Positions 10,123 to 19,681 are shown, numbered from the stretch's first letter. The stretch is DNA of 64,000 bases from QWHO01 sp039809865 (GCA_039809865.1 JBDHVW010000018.1:1-64000); one strand, 5' to 3'. Numbers and translations: made by a program. Notes: generated by a model from the sequence alone, not told the origin.

Positions 10123-12220
10123 GAGCTGGCAGGTCGGGCAGAAAACCTACGCCAACACCGCCGAGCTGGTGGACAAGGTCCAGCTCAACGGTCCCGAGCT
10201 GGGCATCTACCGGCACACCGAGATGGCCCCCCCCAACCGCAAGAAGGCCGCGCTGATCGGGGCGGGCGTCGGCCTGCTGGGCGGCTCCCTGGTGGGCCTG
10301 GCGGGGCCGGGAGTGCTGGTGGCCGGTCTGGTAGGAAGCCTGGCCTGCGCGTTGATCGGCGCCGTGACCGCGCGTCCGCGCGAGGTCGAGAAATCGGTCG
10401 TCGGCACCCTGGCGAAAGACGGCCAGAACGTCACGTTCACCCCCCACAACGACAAGACCCGCACCGCGGTGCTGCAGGGCGATGCTCCGGTGACCGCAAC
10501 CGTGGCCCAGCAAAGTCCCGAAGGCATGAGCCTCAACGAGATCCGCCAGCTTCCCGAGTTCGGCTGGACCGTCCCCACGCGCGACGCGCAGCTGGACCGC
10601 CTGAAGAAAGAAGAGTTCGACGTCATCATCGTGGGCGGCGGCGCCACCGGCGCCGGCACGGCCCTGGAAGCGGCCCGCCGCGGCCTGAAGGTGGCCATGG
10701 TCGAGGCCTGGGACTTCTCCGCCGGCACCTCCAGCAAGAGCACCAAGCTCATCCACGGCGGCGTGCGCTACCTGGAGAAGGCGGTCAAGCAGCTCGACCG
10801 CGAGCAGTACGACCTGGTCCAGGAAGGCCTGCACGAGCGCGGCACGTTCCTCGAGATGGCCCCCCACCTCACGGACGAGCTCCGCCTCGTGACCCCGTGC
10901 TACAAGTTCCACGAGATTCCCTACTACTATGCCGGTCTGTGGCTCTACGACCGCATCGCCGGCCAGGCGGGCCTCTCCGCCACCCAGGTTCTGTCGGCCA
11001 AGGAAGCCGAGAAGCAGTTCCCGATGCTCAAGACCGAGGGCCTGAAGGGCGCCATCGCCTACTCCGACGGCGAGTTCAACGACTCGCGCATGAACGTCGG
11101 CCTGGCCACAACGGCCGCCGCCCACGGCGCCTCCGTCGCCAACTACGTCGAGGTGCTGAGCCTCACCAAGGACGCCTCCGGGAAGGTCGTGGGCGTGGAG
11201 GTTAACGACAAGCGGTCGGGCGAGAAGTTCTCCATCAAGGGTAAGGCGGTCATCAACGCGGCCGGGCCGTTCATCGACGGCATCCGCAAGATGGACGACC
11301 CCCAGACGCCCGAACTGGTCGTCCCCAGCGCCGGCACGCATATCTTCGTGCAAAACCTCAAGGTTCCCGAGGGACTGCTGATCCCCGCCGCACCCAACGG
11401 CTCGGTGGCGTTCTTCAAGCCGTTCGAGGGCGGAACCGTCATCGGCACCACCGAGGAGAAGACCGGACTGACCATCGACCCGACCACGACCCAGAAAGAG
11501 GTCGACTACCTGCGCGACCTCGCCAACCTCTACCTTGGCCCCAACGACCAGATTCAGCCCCAGGACGTCACCTCGGTCTGGACCGGCATTCGCCCGCTGG
11601 TGAAGGATCCCAGCAAGCAGAACACCGAGGAGCTTTGCCGCAACCACCTGGTGGACGTGTCCAAGTCGGGCCTCGTCACCATCGGCGGCGGCAAGTGGAC
11701 CAGCTTCGGCCGGATGGCCCAGGACGTGGTGGACGCCACCATCAAGAGCGCCGGCCTGCCGGACCTTCCCTCGCAGCGGGAGGGCTCCAAGATCATCGGC
11801 GCCCACGGCTTCTCCGAGGGCCTGGCGGCGCGCATCGCCCAGCAGTATGGTCTGGATGCCGACGTGGCCCAACACCTGGCCCACAACTACGGCGACCGCG
11901 CCCTGCAGGTGTGCGATCTGAACATGAACCAGCGCCTCCACCCCAACCATCCCTATGTCGAGGGTGAGGTCATCCACGCGGTGCGCCACGAAATGGCCGT
12001 TACGCCCGCCGACGTGCTCTCGCGCCGCACCCGCCTTTCGTTCCTGGATGAGGCGGCGGTCAAACAGGTTCTGCCCCGCGTGGTCGACCTGATGGCCGGC
12101 GAGTCGGGCTGGGACCAGGCGCAGGCTGCCAAGGAGCTCAAGGACGCTCAGGACTACTTCAATCGCAACGGGATGAGCGCCCTCTCCAGTGCCCCGGCAC
12201 CTGCACCTCATCACAGCTGA
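10085..12220 (+). CDS. glpD: FAD-dependent glycerol-3-phosphate dehydrogenase with a glycine-zipper N-terminal extension
   Basis: 711 aa against ~500-550 for GlpD. Residues ~178-700 are GlpD: dinucleotide-binding GGGATG at 184-189, then the family signatures TSSKSTKLIHGGVRYLE and a C-terminal RRTRLSFLD segment. It would oxidise glycerol-3-phosphate to DHAP and feed electrons to quinone, in line with the nuo and prenyl synthase genes downstream. The first ~175 residues are extra: a helical start, a Gly/Ala-rich hydrophobic hairpin (~55-100) that may insert in the membrane, and a linker. The start ATG lies inside the 3' end of the preceding gene. Confidence 0.9.
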   Translation: MNVTRVNAQPIRESWQVGQKTYANTAELVDKVQLNGPELGIYRHTEMAPPNRKKAALIGAGVGLLGGSLVGLAGPGVLVAGLVGSLACALIGAVTARPREVEKSVVGTLAKDGQNVTFTPHNDKTRTAVLQGDAPVTATVAQQSPEGMSLNEIRQLPEFGWTVPTRDAQLDRLKKEEFDVIIVGGGATGAGTALEAARRGLKVAMVEAWDFSAGTSSKSTKLIHGGVRYLEKAVKQLDREQYDLVQEGLHERGTFLEMAPHLTDELRLVTPCYKFHEIPYYYAGLWLYDRIAGQAGLSATQVLSAKEAEKQFPMLKTEGLKGAIAYSDGEFNDSRMNVGLATTAAAHGASVANYVEVLSLTKDASGKVVGVEVNDKRSGEKFSIKGKAVINAAGPFIDGIRKMDDPQTPELVVPSAGTHIFVQNLKVPEGLLIPAAPNGSVAFFKPFEGGTVIGTTEEKTGLTIDPTTTQKEVDYLRDLANLYLGPNDQIQPQDVTSVWTGIRPLVKDPSKQNTEELCRNHLVDVSKSGLVTIGGGKWTSFGRMAQDVVDATIKSAGLPDLPSQREGSKIIGAHGFSEGLAARIAQQYGLDADVAQHLAHNYGDRALQVCDLNMNQRLHPNHPYVEGEVIHAVRHEMAVTPADVLSRRTRLSFLDEAAVKQVLPRVVDLMAGESGWDQAQAAKELKDAQDYFNRNGMSALSSAPAPAPHHS

Positions 12221-13526
12221 GGATCCACTCACCCTCCAGGCCCGCGCGCGCGAGCTGATCCGGTTCCCCCAGCTGACCATGCCCTTGCTGGCGGGTCTGA
12301 CGCCTTCGGATTGGACCGTCACCCACACGGACGAGATCACCCGCGCCGTGGACACGCGGCTGGATTGCGACCTGGTCGGCATCACTGCCGCCACGCCGGG
12401 GGCTCCGCACGCCTACGAGCTGGCCTCTGCTTTTCGGGCCCGAGGAATCCCCGTGGTGATGGGCGGGCCGCACGCCACGCTCCTGCCCGACGAAGTGGCC
12501 CGGCATTGCGATGCCGTCGTGGTTGGTGAAGCCGAGCCGGTGTGGCATCAGGTGTTGTCGGAGGTGGTCGAGGTCGTCCCGCGGGGTCGAATCTATCGCT
12601 ATCCCACGCCGGCTTCGCTGGACAGGCTGGCCTTCGCGCGGCGCGATCTCATTCACCACGGGGGTTTCAACAAGTGGTGGACCACCCGGGGAGCGATGAT
12701 CGCCACCCGGGGCTGCCCTCACAAGTGCAGCTATTGCACCATCCCGGTACTCTATCCCGAGGCACACCGCATGCGGCTGCGCCCGGTGGAGCAGGTGGTG
12801 GCCGAAATCCAGTCGTTCAGGGACAAGGGGGTGGTCTTCTGGGACGACAACCTGGGCGCCGTCCCTCGCTACGCCAAGGCGCTGTTCCGTGCCCTGACGC
12901 CGTTACGGCGCTGGTGGACCAGCCAGACCACGATGGCCTCGCTGGCCGACGACGAGTTTCTCGAGCTGGCCGCGGCCAGCGGGTGCAAGGCCTTTTTCGT
13001 GGGGCTCGAAAGCGTCAACCAGGACAGTCTGAACGACTCGCGCAAGGCCCACAACCGGGTGGCCGACTACCGAGCTCTTTTGAAACGCTGTCACGCTCAC
13101 GGGATCGCCATTCAGGCCGGCATCATCTTCGGCTTCGAGGAGGACGACCGGGACGTCTTCGCCCGCACCGTCGACTGCTTCGGCGATCTGGGCCTGGACA
13201 ACGCCACGATCAGCCTGCTGGTGCCCTATCCGGGCACTCCGGCCTACGCGCGGCTCGAGGCCGAGGGGCGGATCATCGACCGCAACTGGCGCCACTACAA
13301 CGGCAAGACCCACGTCGTGTTCCAGCCGGCGCGGATGTCACCGGATCAACTGTTGGCCGGCTACGAGTGGGCCAAGACCCAGTTCTACTCGCTGGGCCAT
13401 ATCGCGCGGCGCCTGGCGCGCAGCCGGACGGGGCTGTGGTGGAACATCCCCCGCAACCTGGGCTATCACTTCGGCCTGAGCGGCGAGGTGAAAGCCCGGG
13501 CTGCCCTTCATGAGCAGTCCCGTTGA
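12189..13526 (+). CDS. Radical SAM protein with cobalamin-binding-type N-terminus
   Basis: 445 aa from GTG 12189, overlapping the glpD 3' end by 32 nt. The N-terminal ~150 residues look like a B12-binding Rossmann domain (GITAATPGA, VVMGGPHATLLPDE, VVGEAE). The radical SAM cluster motif is C176-x3-C180-x2-C183 (CPHKCSYC), then the barrel and a C-terminal extension. This class includes methyltransferases and cyclases acting on lipids or cofactors. The gene gives no substrate clue. The DxHxxG cobalamin motif is not clearly seen, so B12 binding is inferred from architecture. Confidence 0.82.
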   Translation: MPRHLHLITAEDPLTLQARARELIRFPQLTMPLLAGLTPSDWTVTHTDEITRAVDTRLDCDLVGITAATPGAPHAYELASAFRARGIPVVMGGPHATLLPDEVARHCDAVVVGEAEPVWHQVLSEVVEVVPRGRIYRYPTPASLDRLAFARRDLIHHGGFNKWWTTRGAMIATRGCPHKCSYCTIPVLYPEAHRMRLRPVEQVVAEIQSFRDKGVVFWDDNLGAVPRYAKALFRALTPLRRWWTSQTTMASLADDEFLELAAASGCKAFFVGLESVNQDSLNDSRKAHNRVADYRALLKRCHAHGIAIQAGIIFGFEEDDRDVFARTVDCFGDLGLDNATISLLVPYPGTPAYARLEAEGRIIDRNWRHYNGKTHVVFQPARMSPDQLLAGYEWAKTQFYSLGHIARRLARSRTGLWWNIPRNLGYHFGLSGEVKARAALHEQSR

Positions 13527-13536
13527 CCGCTCCTCG

Positions 13537-14262
13537 CTAAAATTTACGCTCAATATAGAGGTTCATCTGCTTGAACCACCATTCCCAGTCGTGGGCCACG
13601 TCGTGCCCCCACAGGTCGTAGTTGTGCTTGACCCCGATGCGATCCAGCACGTTGTGCAGCGCCTGCGACCAGTGCACGCGCTCCCACGGGCCCTGACCGC
13701 AGATGATGTTGATGTCCAATCCGCGCAGCGCCCTGCGGTGCTCGTCGGAGGCGCCGGGCAGGTAGCTCAGGGGGTTCTGCCAGTAGCAGTTGTCGTCCAT
13801 ATAGCCGTCGAAGTACTCGCTCAGGTCGTAGATGCCGCTCATCAGAAAGCCCGTCTTGAACGCATCCGGGTGGCGAAAGAGCGTGTTGGCGGCGTGGAAA
13901 GCTCCCAGGCTCGAGCCCGCGGTCGCGATCGGCAGCCGTCCCTGGCAGTCGAAGTAGATGATCTCGGTCAGCTCGTTGGCCACGAACGCGTCATACTGCG
14001 CCTGCCTCTGCAGCCGCTCGGCCACGCTGACATTCTTGTTGAACCAGCTCTGCCGATTGAGCGAGTCGATGCTGAAGATCTTTACGCGCCCGGCATTGAT
14101 GTGGCCACGCAGCGCCTCGATCATCCCCTGGCGCTCGAGCTCCTCGAAATCGGAGCTGGCGGTCGGGAAGAACAGCAGCGGCATTCCGAAGTGGCCGTAA
14201 ATCGACACGGGCATCGTCTGGCCCAGGATGTGGGAGTGGGGATAGAGTTTCTTGATACGCAC
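13537..14262 (-). CDS. Putative esterase (alpha/beta hydrolase, esterase-D-like)
   Basis: 241 aa from a GTG start. The nucleophile elbow is G-S-S-L-G with Ser118, and the late GHDVAHDWEWW segment supplies a catalytic His (~220-224), as in the PF00756 esterase family. No signal peptide is evident, so it is probably cytoplasmic. It starts 13 nt after the stop of the LRR/HEAT gene on the same strand and ends 10 nt from the convergent radical SAM gene. Substrate unknown. Confidence 0.78.
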   Translation of the reverse strand: MRIKKLYPHSHILGQTMPVSIYGHFGMPLLFFPTASSDFEELERQGMIEALRGHINAGRVKIFSIDSLNRQSWFNKNVSVAERLQRQAQYDAFVANELTEIIYFDCQGRLPIATAGSSLGAFHAANTLFRHPDAFKTGFLMSGIYDLSEYFDGYMDDNCYWQNPLSYLPGASDEHRRALRGLDINIICGQGPWERVHWSQALHNVLDRIGVKHNYDLWGHDVAHDWEWWFKQMNLYIERKF

Positions 14263-14275
14263 GCAAATCGCTCGC

Positions 14276-16627
14276 TTACTTGAATCGAGCCAGGTATTCG
14301 GGGCCTGACTCCTGGTACCAGGCCTTCAAGTCGGCCAGGGACTCGACCTTCTCCAGACGCGCCCGCCCCGGTGCGTTCTCTTCCAGCAGCATGGTCTTGA
14401 TCATGCCCACCACGGTCTCTTCCTCCCAGCCGAACTCGGCGGTCTGGTAGTCGAGCACGAAGGGCAATCCGTGGCGGCCTTTGCAACGCGCCACCGCCGC
14501 CACAGCCGTCAGTTGCAGCACATAGGAGCGCGTGCCGTGGAACTGTCCGGCCTCCAACAGCTCGGATTCGCCCAGCAGCGCCCGCGCCACCCGGGCGGCG
14601 GGACTGAGCGGGTGCGGCTCGAGGTGAGCCGGCAGAGAGGCTTCCTTCATCAAACCCAGGGAGAGCGCGGCCAGCTCCCAGTCGGTCAGCGGCCCGCCGA
14701 CCTCCTCGCCCGGCTCCGGCTGCGAGTCGCGCGGAAGAACCACGGGGGGCTTTCCGTCCACCACCGCCAGGAGCGGCTCGGCCATGCCCGGGAGGCGTGC
14801 CCGGCCCGCCACCAGCATGGCCTGGCGGCGCACGGTCAGGTCGGGATCCGACAGGCCGACGCGCAGATGATGCTCCGCCTGCTGGGCGGTCAGACCCTTC
14901 CAGGCGAGCATCGCCGACAGCGCTTGCCGGCGCAGATAGGGGCTGCGAGAGTCTTGCAGGCGGGCGACGGCGGCCTCCACGGCCGCTTCCGGGGGGCCCC
15001 AATCGCCCAGGGGCGACTGATAGAACAAGAGCAGGCGGATGGCGCCCCGCGCCAGGCGCGGATCCTCTCCGCTCAGCGCGAGCTCGGTCCTCGCTTTGAG
15101 AAGCTCGACCGGGTAGCTCTCCAGTTGCTTTTCGGCGGCAACCTCGTACATCGACGACGGATTCCACGGCCCGTCCTTGCCGAGCACGCGGAACATGGCG
15201 TCGATCTGGCGCTCGGAGTCAGGAAACTGCGCCTTCAGCGCACCCGGCAGAGTGCTGGAGCTCTCCTCGAAAGGGTCCTGGGTCAGTAAGGCCTTCTTTA
15301 CGCCCTCCGACAGACCGGACGTCGCCTCGCTGAAGGCGAGTTGAAACTCGTCGGCGCGAGCCTTTGTGGCCGCCACCTCGTCGCGGGGGCCGGACACGCC
15401 GCGGGCAGCCAGCCAGTCGTTGAGTCGGGAGCCGGAATCGGCCGTCAGGCGGGCGTCCGCCGGCCAGCCCTCCCAGCGCAAAGCGGCACCGTGCTGCATG
15501 CCCAGCGTCAGGACCTCTTTCCCCTCGCGGTAGAGCTCGATGGAAGGGCCGCCGCAGCACATGCAGACGCCCTTGCTCTGGGCCTCGTCGATGTCGATCA
15601 TGGCCATCAGCTCGTCCACCTGGGCGGGGTCGGTCACCTCGGCCAGCGTCACCTCACTGGCGACCTCCCGGTGGCAAGTTCCCCCGGAGCGCACCCGGAC
15701 GCGGTCCACGCCTCTCGTGGCGCGCGTCAGCTCGGGCTTCCAGTGGTGGCGCACCAGGCACTCCGGATTGGCCTGCTCGAACGCGCTCAGAGTCGCATCC
15801 TCGAGCGGCGCTCCCATCAGAGAGAGCTCCCGCAGAGCCGGCAGGTTGCCAGCCGGCAGCGCGGCCACGCCGCTGGAATTGGCTTTCACCAGCCGCAACC
15901 GTCCCAGTCCCGCGAGCGGACCGAGGTCGTTCACGGGCGTGAAGCTCAGGTTCAACTCCTCGAGCTGCCTCAGCTTTCCGGCAAAGGCGATGTTCTGGAG
16001 CTCGGAGTTGGCGCTGAGGTTCAGGACTCTCAGCTGGGTAAGCGCCGCCAGGCGCTCCGGATGGATCAGGTCCGAGCCCTGCAGGTAGCGCAGCTCTTTG
16101 TTCTGTGCAATCAGGCCGGCATCCAGCTCGAAGCGCTCGAAGGCCAGAAAGCGCAGATTCTTCAGACGCTTGAGGCTGCTGTAATCGGTGAGACTGGGAC
16201 TCACGACCTGGGTCAACATCAGGTACCGCAGGCCTTCGGGCAAGTTGGGAAGCTTGCCCTGGAGCTCCATGCTGCCGCTGACCACGAGGCAGAGCTTGCC
16301 CAGGTCGGCGCCCTTCAGACGGGAGGCCAGTTGCGGATTCCAGAACTCGGTGTAAAGGCACTGAAGCTGGGGCGTGATCCTGGGATTCTGCTCGGTCCTG
16401 GCCGCAACCAGCTGGCCCCGCAAATAGAGCGCTCCGTTTTTGCTGACATAGTCATAGCGGCCCGGCGGCCCCAGGGCAAGACAGTAGTCGTCCAACAGCA
16501 CCCGGTCTCCGGGGCCTCCCAGATGGCAGATGAGCGGGCGGATCGGATGGCCGTCCAGCGTGAACGTGTAGGCCTCCTCGGCTCTCAGGCCGACGATCAG
16601 CAGCAGGATCAGCACCAGGACTCGCAC
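14276..16627 (-). CDS. Secreted leucine-rich-repeat and HEAT-like repeat protein
   Basis: 783 aa. An N-terminal signal peptide (VLVLILLLIVGLRAEE) is followed by leucine-rich repeats (~110-290; motifs such as LRVLNLSANSELQNI and LEELNLSFTPVNDL). Next comes a Cys-containing region (GVCMCCGG) and alpha-helical HEAT-like repeats (~520-640 and beyond). Likely a periplasmic or surface protein with a binding role; no enzymatic motif is seen. It is followed by the esterase and lies 5 nt downstream of the AspH-like gene, forming a minus-strand run from 18248 to 13537. Confidence 0.75.
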   Translation of the reverse strand: MRVLVLILLLIVGLRAEEAYTFTLDGHPIRPLICHLGGPGDRVLLDDYCLALGPPGRYDYVSKNGALYLRGQLVAARTEQNPRITPQLQCLYTEFWNPQLASRLKGADLGKLCLVVSGSMELQGKLPNLPEGLRYLMLTQVVSPSLTDYSSLKRLKNLRFLAFERFELDAGLIAQNKELRYLQGSDLIHPERLAALTQLRVLNLSANSELQNIAFAGKLRQLEELNLSFTPVNDLGPLAGLGRLRLVKANSSGVAALPAGNLPALRELSLMGAPLEDATLSAFEQANPECLVRHHWKPELTRATRGVDRVRVRSGGTCHREVASEVTLAEVTDPAQVDELMAMIDIDEAQSKGVCMCCGGPSIELYREGKEVLTLGMQHGAALRWEGWPADARLTADSGSRLNDWLAARGVSGPRDEVAATKARADEFQLAFSEATSGLSEGVKKALLTQDPFEESSSTLPGALKAQFPDSERQIDAMFRVLGKDGPWNPSSMYEVAAEKQLESYPVELLKARTELALSGEDPRLARGAIRLLLFYQSPLGDWGPPEAAVEAAVARLQDSRSPYLRRQALSAMLAWKGLTAQQAEHHLRVGLSDPDLTVRRQAMLVAGRARLPGMAEPLLAVVDGKPPVVLPRDSQPEPGEEVGGPLTDWELAALSLGLMKEASLPAHLEPHPLSPAARVARALLGESELLEAGQFHGTRSYVLQLTAVAAVARCKGRHGLPFVLDYQTAEFGWEEETVVGMIKTMLLEENAPGRARLEKVESLADLKAWYQESGPEYLARFK

Positions 16628-16632
16628 GGGAA

Positions 16633-17712
16633 CTACCTCCGGGTCAGCAGTGTGGCGGGGAGGGGGCGCTCTTGTTGCTCCTGCCAGCGCTTGCCGGTGG
16701 GAGTGTCGTGGTAAGCCTGACGGATGGCCGTCAGCGCTTCGCGCTCCTCCAGGCTCAAGCAGGGGTGCCAGAAATTGAGGAACAAGACGATGCGGATCGC
16801 GGAGCTGTGGTTCCAGACCTCATGCACGAACGAGTCGTCGAAGACCAGCACCTTGCCCTGCTCCCAGGTCGTATCGACGCCCCCGACGCGCAGGCCGCAT
16901 CCTTCCGGGATGACCATCGCCAGGTGGCCGCGCAGGATGCCGTTGAGCGGCCCCACGTGCGGGAAGATGTGCGACTGGGGATTGAGGGCCGAGAACAGGA
17001 TCCATTCGCCGGTTTCGAAGCCCGGGAGCGACTCCAGGAGCTGCGCGGTGCGCGGGCAGCGGGCAGCGTTCTCCTCGTGGCGCTTGCCGTAGAGCCAGAG
17101 CGAGTAAGTGTTCCAGCCCGTGATGGTGGCGTTGTACTCGTGCTGATAAGTCCCAAAGCCGCGCGTATCCTCGAGCAACTGGTCCAGCTCCTGACGGATC
17201 ACGGCATAATTGTCTTCCAGCGTCTTGGCCCAGGCAAAATCGTGCTTGTCGTAGTAGCGGTGGGCCGGAATACCGGGGACCAGGTAGTAGGGACGCTGGT
17301 GCGGGTCATTGGTGGCATCGCGCGGCAGCGGAGCGGGCTCATAGAAGAAGTCCAGGAAGGACGAGCGCAGGAACATCGACTCGGAGCAGTTGCGCGCGTG
17401 GGTGCGGGCGCCGTTTCGGAAGATGGGAAAGCGATCGAGATTGGCGATCGCATCGGCCAGTTGCCGGGCGTTCCCGTAAGTGAAGGCGCGGGCCATGCGG
17501 CACCAATCGCGGGCCATCTGGTGGGGATGAAAGTAGCCCAGCCAGCCGTAAGTCTGATGGATGAGCCAGACGATCAGGGCGAAGATGGCGGGATGGTAAG
17601 AAGCGAGGCGAGCCGCCATCTGGCGGACGAAGTAGGGGATCCGGACGGGGGCCCCGCTGATGCCGTACTGCTCATAGCTGGCCTGCATGAGCTCCTGGAA
17701 GGTCTGATTCAC
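16633..17712 (-). CDS. Aspartyl/asparaginyl beta-hydroxylase-type 2-oxoglutarate dioxygenase
   Basis: 359 aa from a GTG. The C-terminal half matches the AspH fold (PF05118): IFPHVGPLNGILRGHLA carries the first metal His and substrate Arg, GCGLRVGG follows, and VFDDSFVHEVWNHSSAIRIVLF gives the second His and the 2-oxoglutarate Arg. These Fe(II) enzymes hydroxylate Asp/Asn or lipid-linked substrates. The N-terminal ~100 residues include a hydrophobic stretch (~40-60). It overlaps the upstream membrane protein by 4 nt (GTGA), so both are co-expressed. Confidence 0.85.
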   Translation of the reverse strand: MNQTFQELMQASYEQYGISGAPVRIPYFVRQMAARLASYHPAIFALIVWLIHQTYGWLGYFHPHQMARDWCRMARAFTYGNARQLADAIANLDRFPIFRNGARTHARNCSESMFLRSSFLDFFYEPAPLPRDATNDPHQRPYYLVPGIPAHRYYDKHDFAWAKTLEDNYAVIRQELDQLLEDTRGFGTYQHEYNATITGWNTYSLWLYGKRHEENAARCPRTAQLLESLPGFETGEWILFSALNPQSHIFPHVGPLNGILRGHLAMVIPEGCGLRVGGVDTTWEQGKVLVFDDSFVHEVWNHSSAIRIVLFLNFWHPCLSLEEREALTAIRQAYHDTPTGKRWQEQQERPLPATLLTRR

Positions 17713-18248
17713 GGCTGGTTTTCGAGCGCCGTGGACAGGCCGTGCAGCGCAGAGGAGTACATGGCGAGCCAGAAGATGTAGACGAAGATCATTCCGACGA
17801 ACAAGAAGCTGATGGCGAAGCAGAGCAGAGTTCCGAACACCGGCAAGGCGATCAGCATCGTCAGGTTGCGGCGAGGGCGGGGGTCATCCACCAGAACGGC
17901 CACCGACCGCCAGTAGAGCAGCGAGGTGAACAGGCTGACCGTCATGAAGAGGGCCGCGAGGGTGCCGAAGGGGTCCTCGCCCGGGAGGACCGTGGCGACG
18001 ATGCAAGCCAGAGAGAGCACGCCACACACGAGCGTGCTGGAGATCCAGCTCCGGTAATAAGGGACCCGCAGGCAGGTGGCATGGGCGTAGAGCCACAGCG
18101 CCGGGCCCAGCAGCAGGAGCCACCAGGCGAGCCCCAGCTCCATTTGCGCCGAGATGGCCAGACCCAGCATCACCAGGAGCATCAACAGCTCGGCCAGCAC
18201 GGAGATACGCGCCATTCCGAGAGCTCGTACGAAGATCGGGACTTCCAT
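17709..18248 (-). CDS. Multi-pass membrane protein of unknown function
   Basis: 179 aa, almost wholly hydrophobic with about six predicted helices and one basic loop (~DDPRPRRN). Starts at an ATG 62 nt from the divergent 18311 gene, and its TGA overlaps the start of the AspH-like dioxygenase. Could anchor or supply substrate to that enzyme, but no family is recognised. Confidence 0.65.
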   Translation of the reverse strand: MEVPIFVRALGMARISVLAELLMLLVMLGLAISAQMELGLAWWLLLLGPALWLYAHATCLRVPYYRSWISSTLVCGVLSLACIVATVLPGEDPFGTLAALFMTVSLFTSLLYWRSVAVLVDDPRPRRNLTMLIALPVFGTLLCFAISFLFVGMIFVYIFWLAMYSSALHGLSTALENQP

Positions 18249-18310
18249 GCCGAGAGGTTCGGGATCTGGCCGTTCAGGTCCCTTTCAAAGCGCGGAGTTA
18301 AGATGCATCG

Positions 18311-19681
18311 ATGCAGGTTCAGCTGGTCACCCCTTCGGTTGGGTATGGAGCGCCGCGCGCGGCGGCGGATGCGCCCGAGCCTCCTGTCGACACGGTCGAG
18401 CTGACCGGCGACGTGGCGCCGCCTCCGGCCCTGAAGCGGCTGGACATGTTCGTGGACCCGGCCACGCCGGTGGGAGCCCTGCCTCGCCCGGTGCTGCTGA
18501 TTCCGGGCGGCAACAGCCGCAAGATCGGGCTGTCGGCCATCATCCACTACCTGACGGTGGATGGCAACAACTCCTTTGGCGGCTCCTACAACGTGGGCGA
18601 GCGCGCCGAGTTCGCCGAGACCGTGAAGAAGCACGGCGGCAACGTTTTCTGCCTGCACTTCAGCCACCAGTTCGGAGGACCCGAGCGCAACGCGGCCGAG
18701 ATCAAGCAGGCTATCGACGACCTGCGTAGTCTGACCGGTCATGATGAGATCGACGTGGTGGCCGAGTGCAAGGGCGCGGTGGAGTTCCTGCATTACATCG
18801 ATCAGGGCCACGATGGCGTGCGCAACGTGGCGCTGGTGGTGCCGCCCCTGCGGGGCATGCCGGGTATCGGCGACCTGCTCAAGGTGACCAGTCTGGCTAT
18901 CGACAAGCTGCACCTGCCGATTAAGAAGATTGGTGAGGTGAAGGTCGACGACGAGAGCCTCAAGGGCCTGCGCGACTTCGGCACTCAGGTTTCGCTGGGT
19001 GGACTGCATAACAACGCGATGTTGAAGTCGATCAACAGCCCCGAGGGGCGCGAGAAACAAGACAAGGCCTTCAACTCCCTGACCGTGCTGTTGGGGGATG
19101 GTCGCAAGATCAACCTGATGGAGAGCGCCGGGCTGCCGGGGGCGCCGTTTCCGATGTATCGCGGCGACGGCTGGGTGCCGCGCTGGAGCGGCTTCATGGA
19201 GAACGGCCAGAACTTCGCCTACGCTGGCGAGCGCTCCCAGCATGGCCAGATGGCCACGAACGGCACCGTGATGGCCAAGATCGCCGAGGCTCTCCTCAAC
19301 GACGGCAAAGTGACGCAGGACGAGAACTACATCACGAAGGCACCCCCGCCCGTCTGTACGGTGGCGCTGCGCAGCACGATCTGGGCCACCTCGGCGGTGG
19401 GGCGCGTTTCGGCGCTGGCCTCGATGGCCACGGGCACGGTGCCCGGCCCGGTCGGCATGGCTCTGGCGGCCGCGGGGGCCGCCGCCACGGCCTGGGACGG
19501 CGTCAACCAGGCCCGCCGCGGCCTGGAGGGCAGCGAGACGCCTCTGAAGGCCAGCGTCGGCACGATCTCCAAGCTGGCCCAGACCGCGGGCCTGGTGATG
19601 TTCATGAACGGCATGGGCGGCACGGTGCCGATCGCCCTGATCGCCGCGGGGATGGCCGGCAGCGCCTGGTCCTGGTCTTGA
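18311..19681 (+). CDS. Lipase-like alpha/beta hydrolase with Cys in the nucleophile position
   Basis: 456 aa. After a low-complexity N-terminus (~1-45) there is a hydrolase core: PVLLIPGG at 60-67 and the strand-turn-helix VVAECKGAVEFLHY, where Cys153 replaces the usual Ser of G-x-S-x-G and the first Gly is Ala. A late GERSQHGQ segment could supply His. The last ~110 residues are Ala/Gly-rich and hydrophobic, glycine-zipper-like. If active it would be a Cys-dependent hydrolase or acyltransferase; it may equally be a non-catalytic member. The next gene starts at a TTGA overlap. Confidence 0.68.
   Translation: MQVQLVTPSVGYGAPRAAADAPEPPVDTVELTGDVAPPPALKRLDMFVDPATPVGALPRPVLLIPGGNSRKIGLSAIIHYLTVDGNNSFGGSYNVGERAEFAETVKKHGGNVFCLHFSHQFGGPERNAAEIKQAIDDLRSLTGHDEIDVVAECKGAVEFLHYIDQGHDGVRNVALVVPPLRGMPGIGDLLKVTSLAIDKLHLPIKKIGEVKVDDESLKGLRDFGTQVSLGGLHNNAMLKSINSPEGREKQDKAFNSLTVLLGDGRKINLMESAGLPGAPFPMYRGDGWVPRWSGFMENGQNFAYAGERSQHGQMATNGTVMAKIAEALLNDGKVTQDENYITKAPPPVCTVALRSTIWATSAVGRVSALASMATGTVPGPVGMALAAAGAAATAWDGVNQARRGLEGSETPLKASVGTISKLAQTAGLVMFMNGMGGTVPIALIAAGMAGSAWSWS

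Noticed and set aside
9788..12394. 868-codon minus-strand frame over the glpD gene
   Set aside because: Antisense shadow of a gene with an intact FAD motif; no recognised domain.
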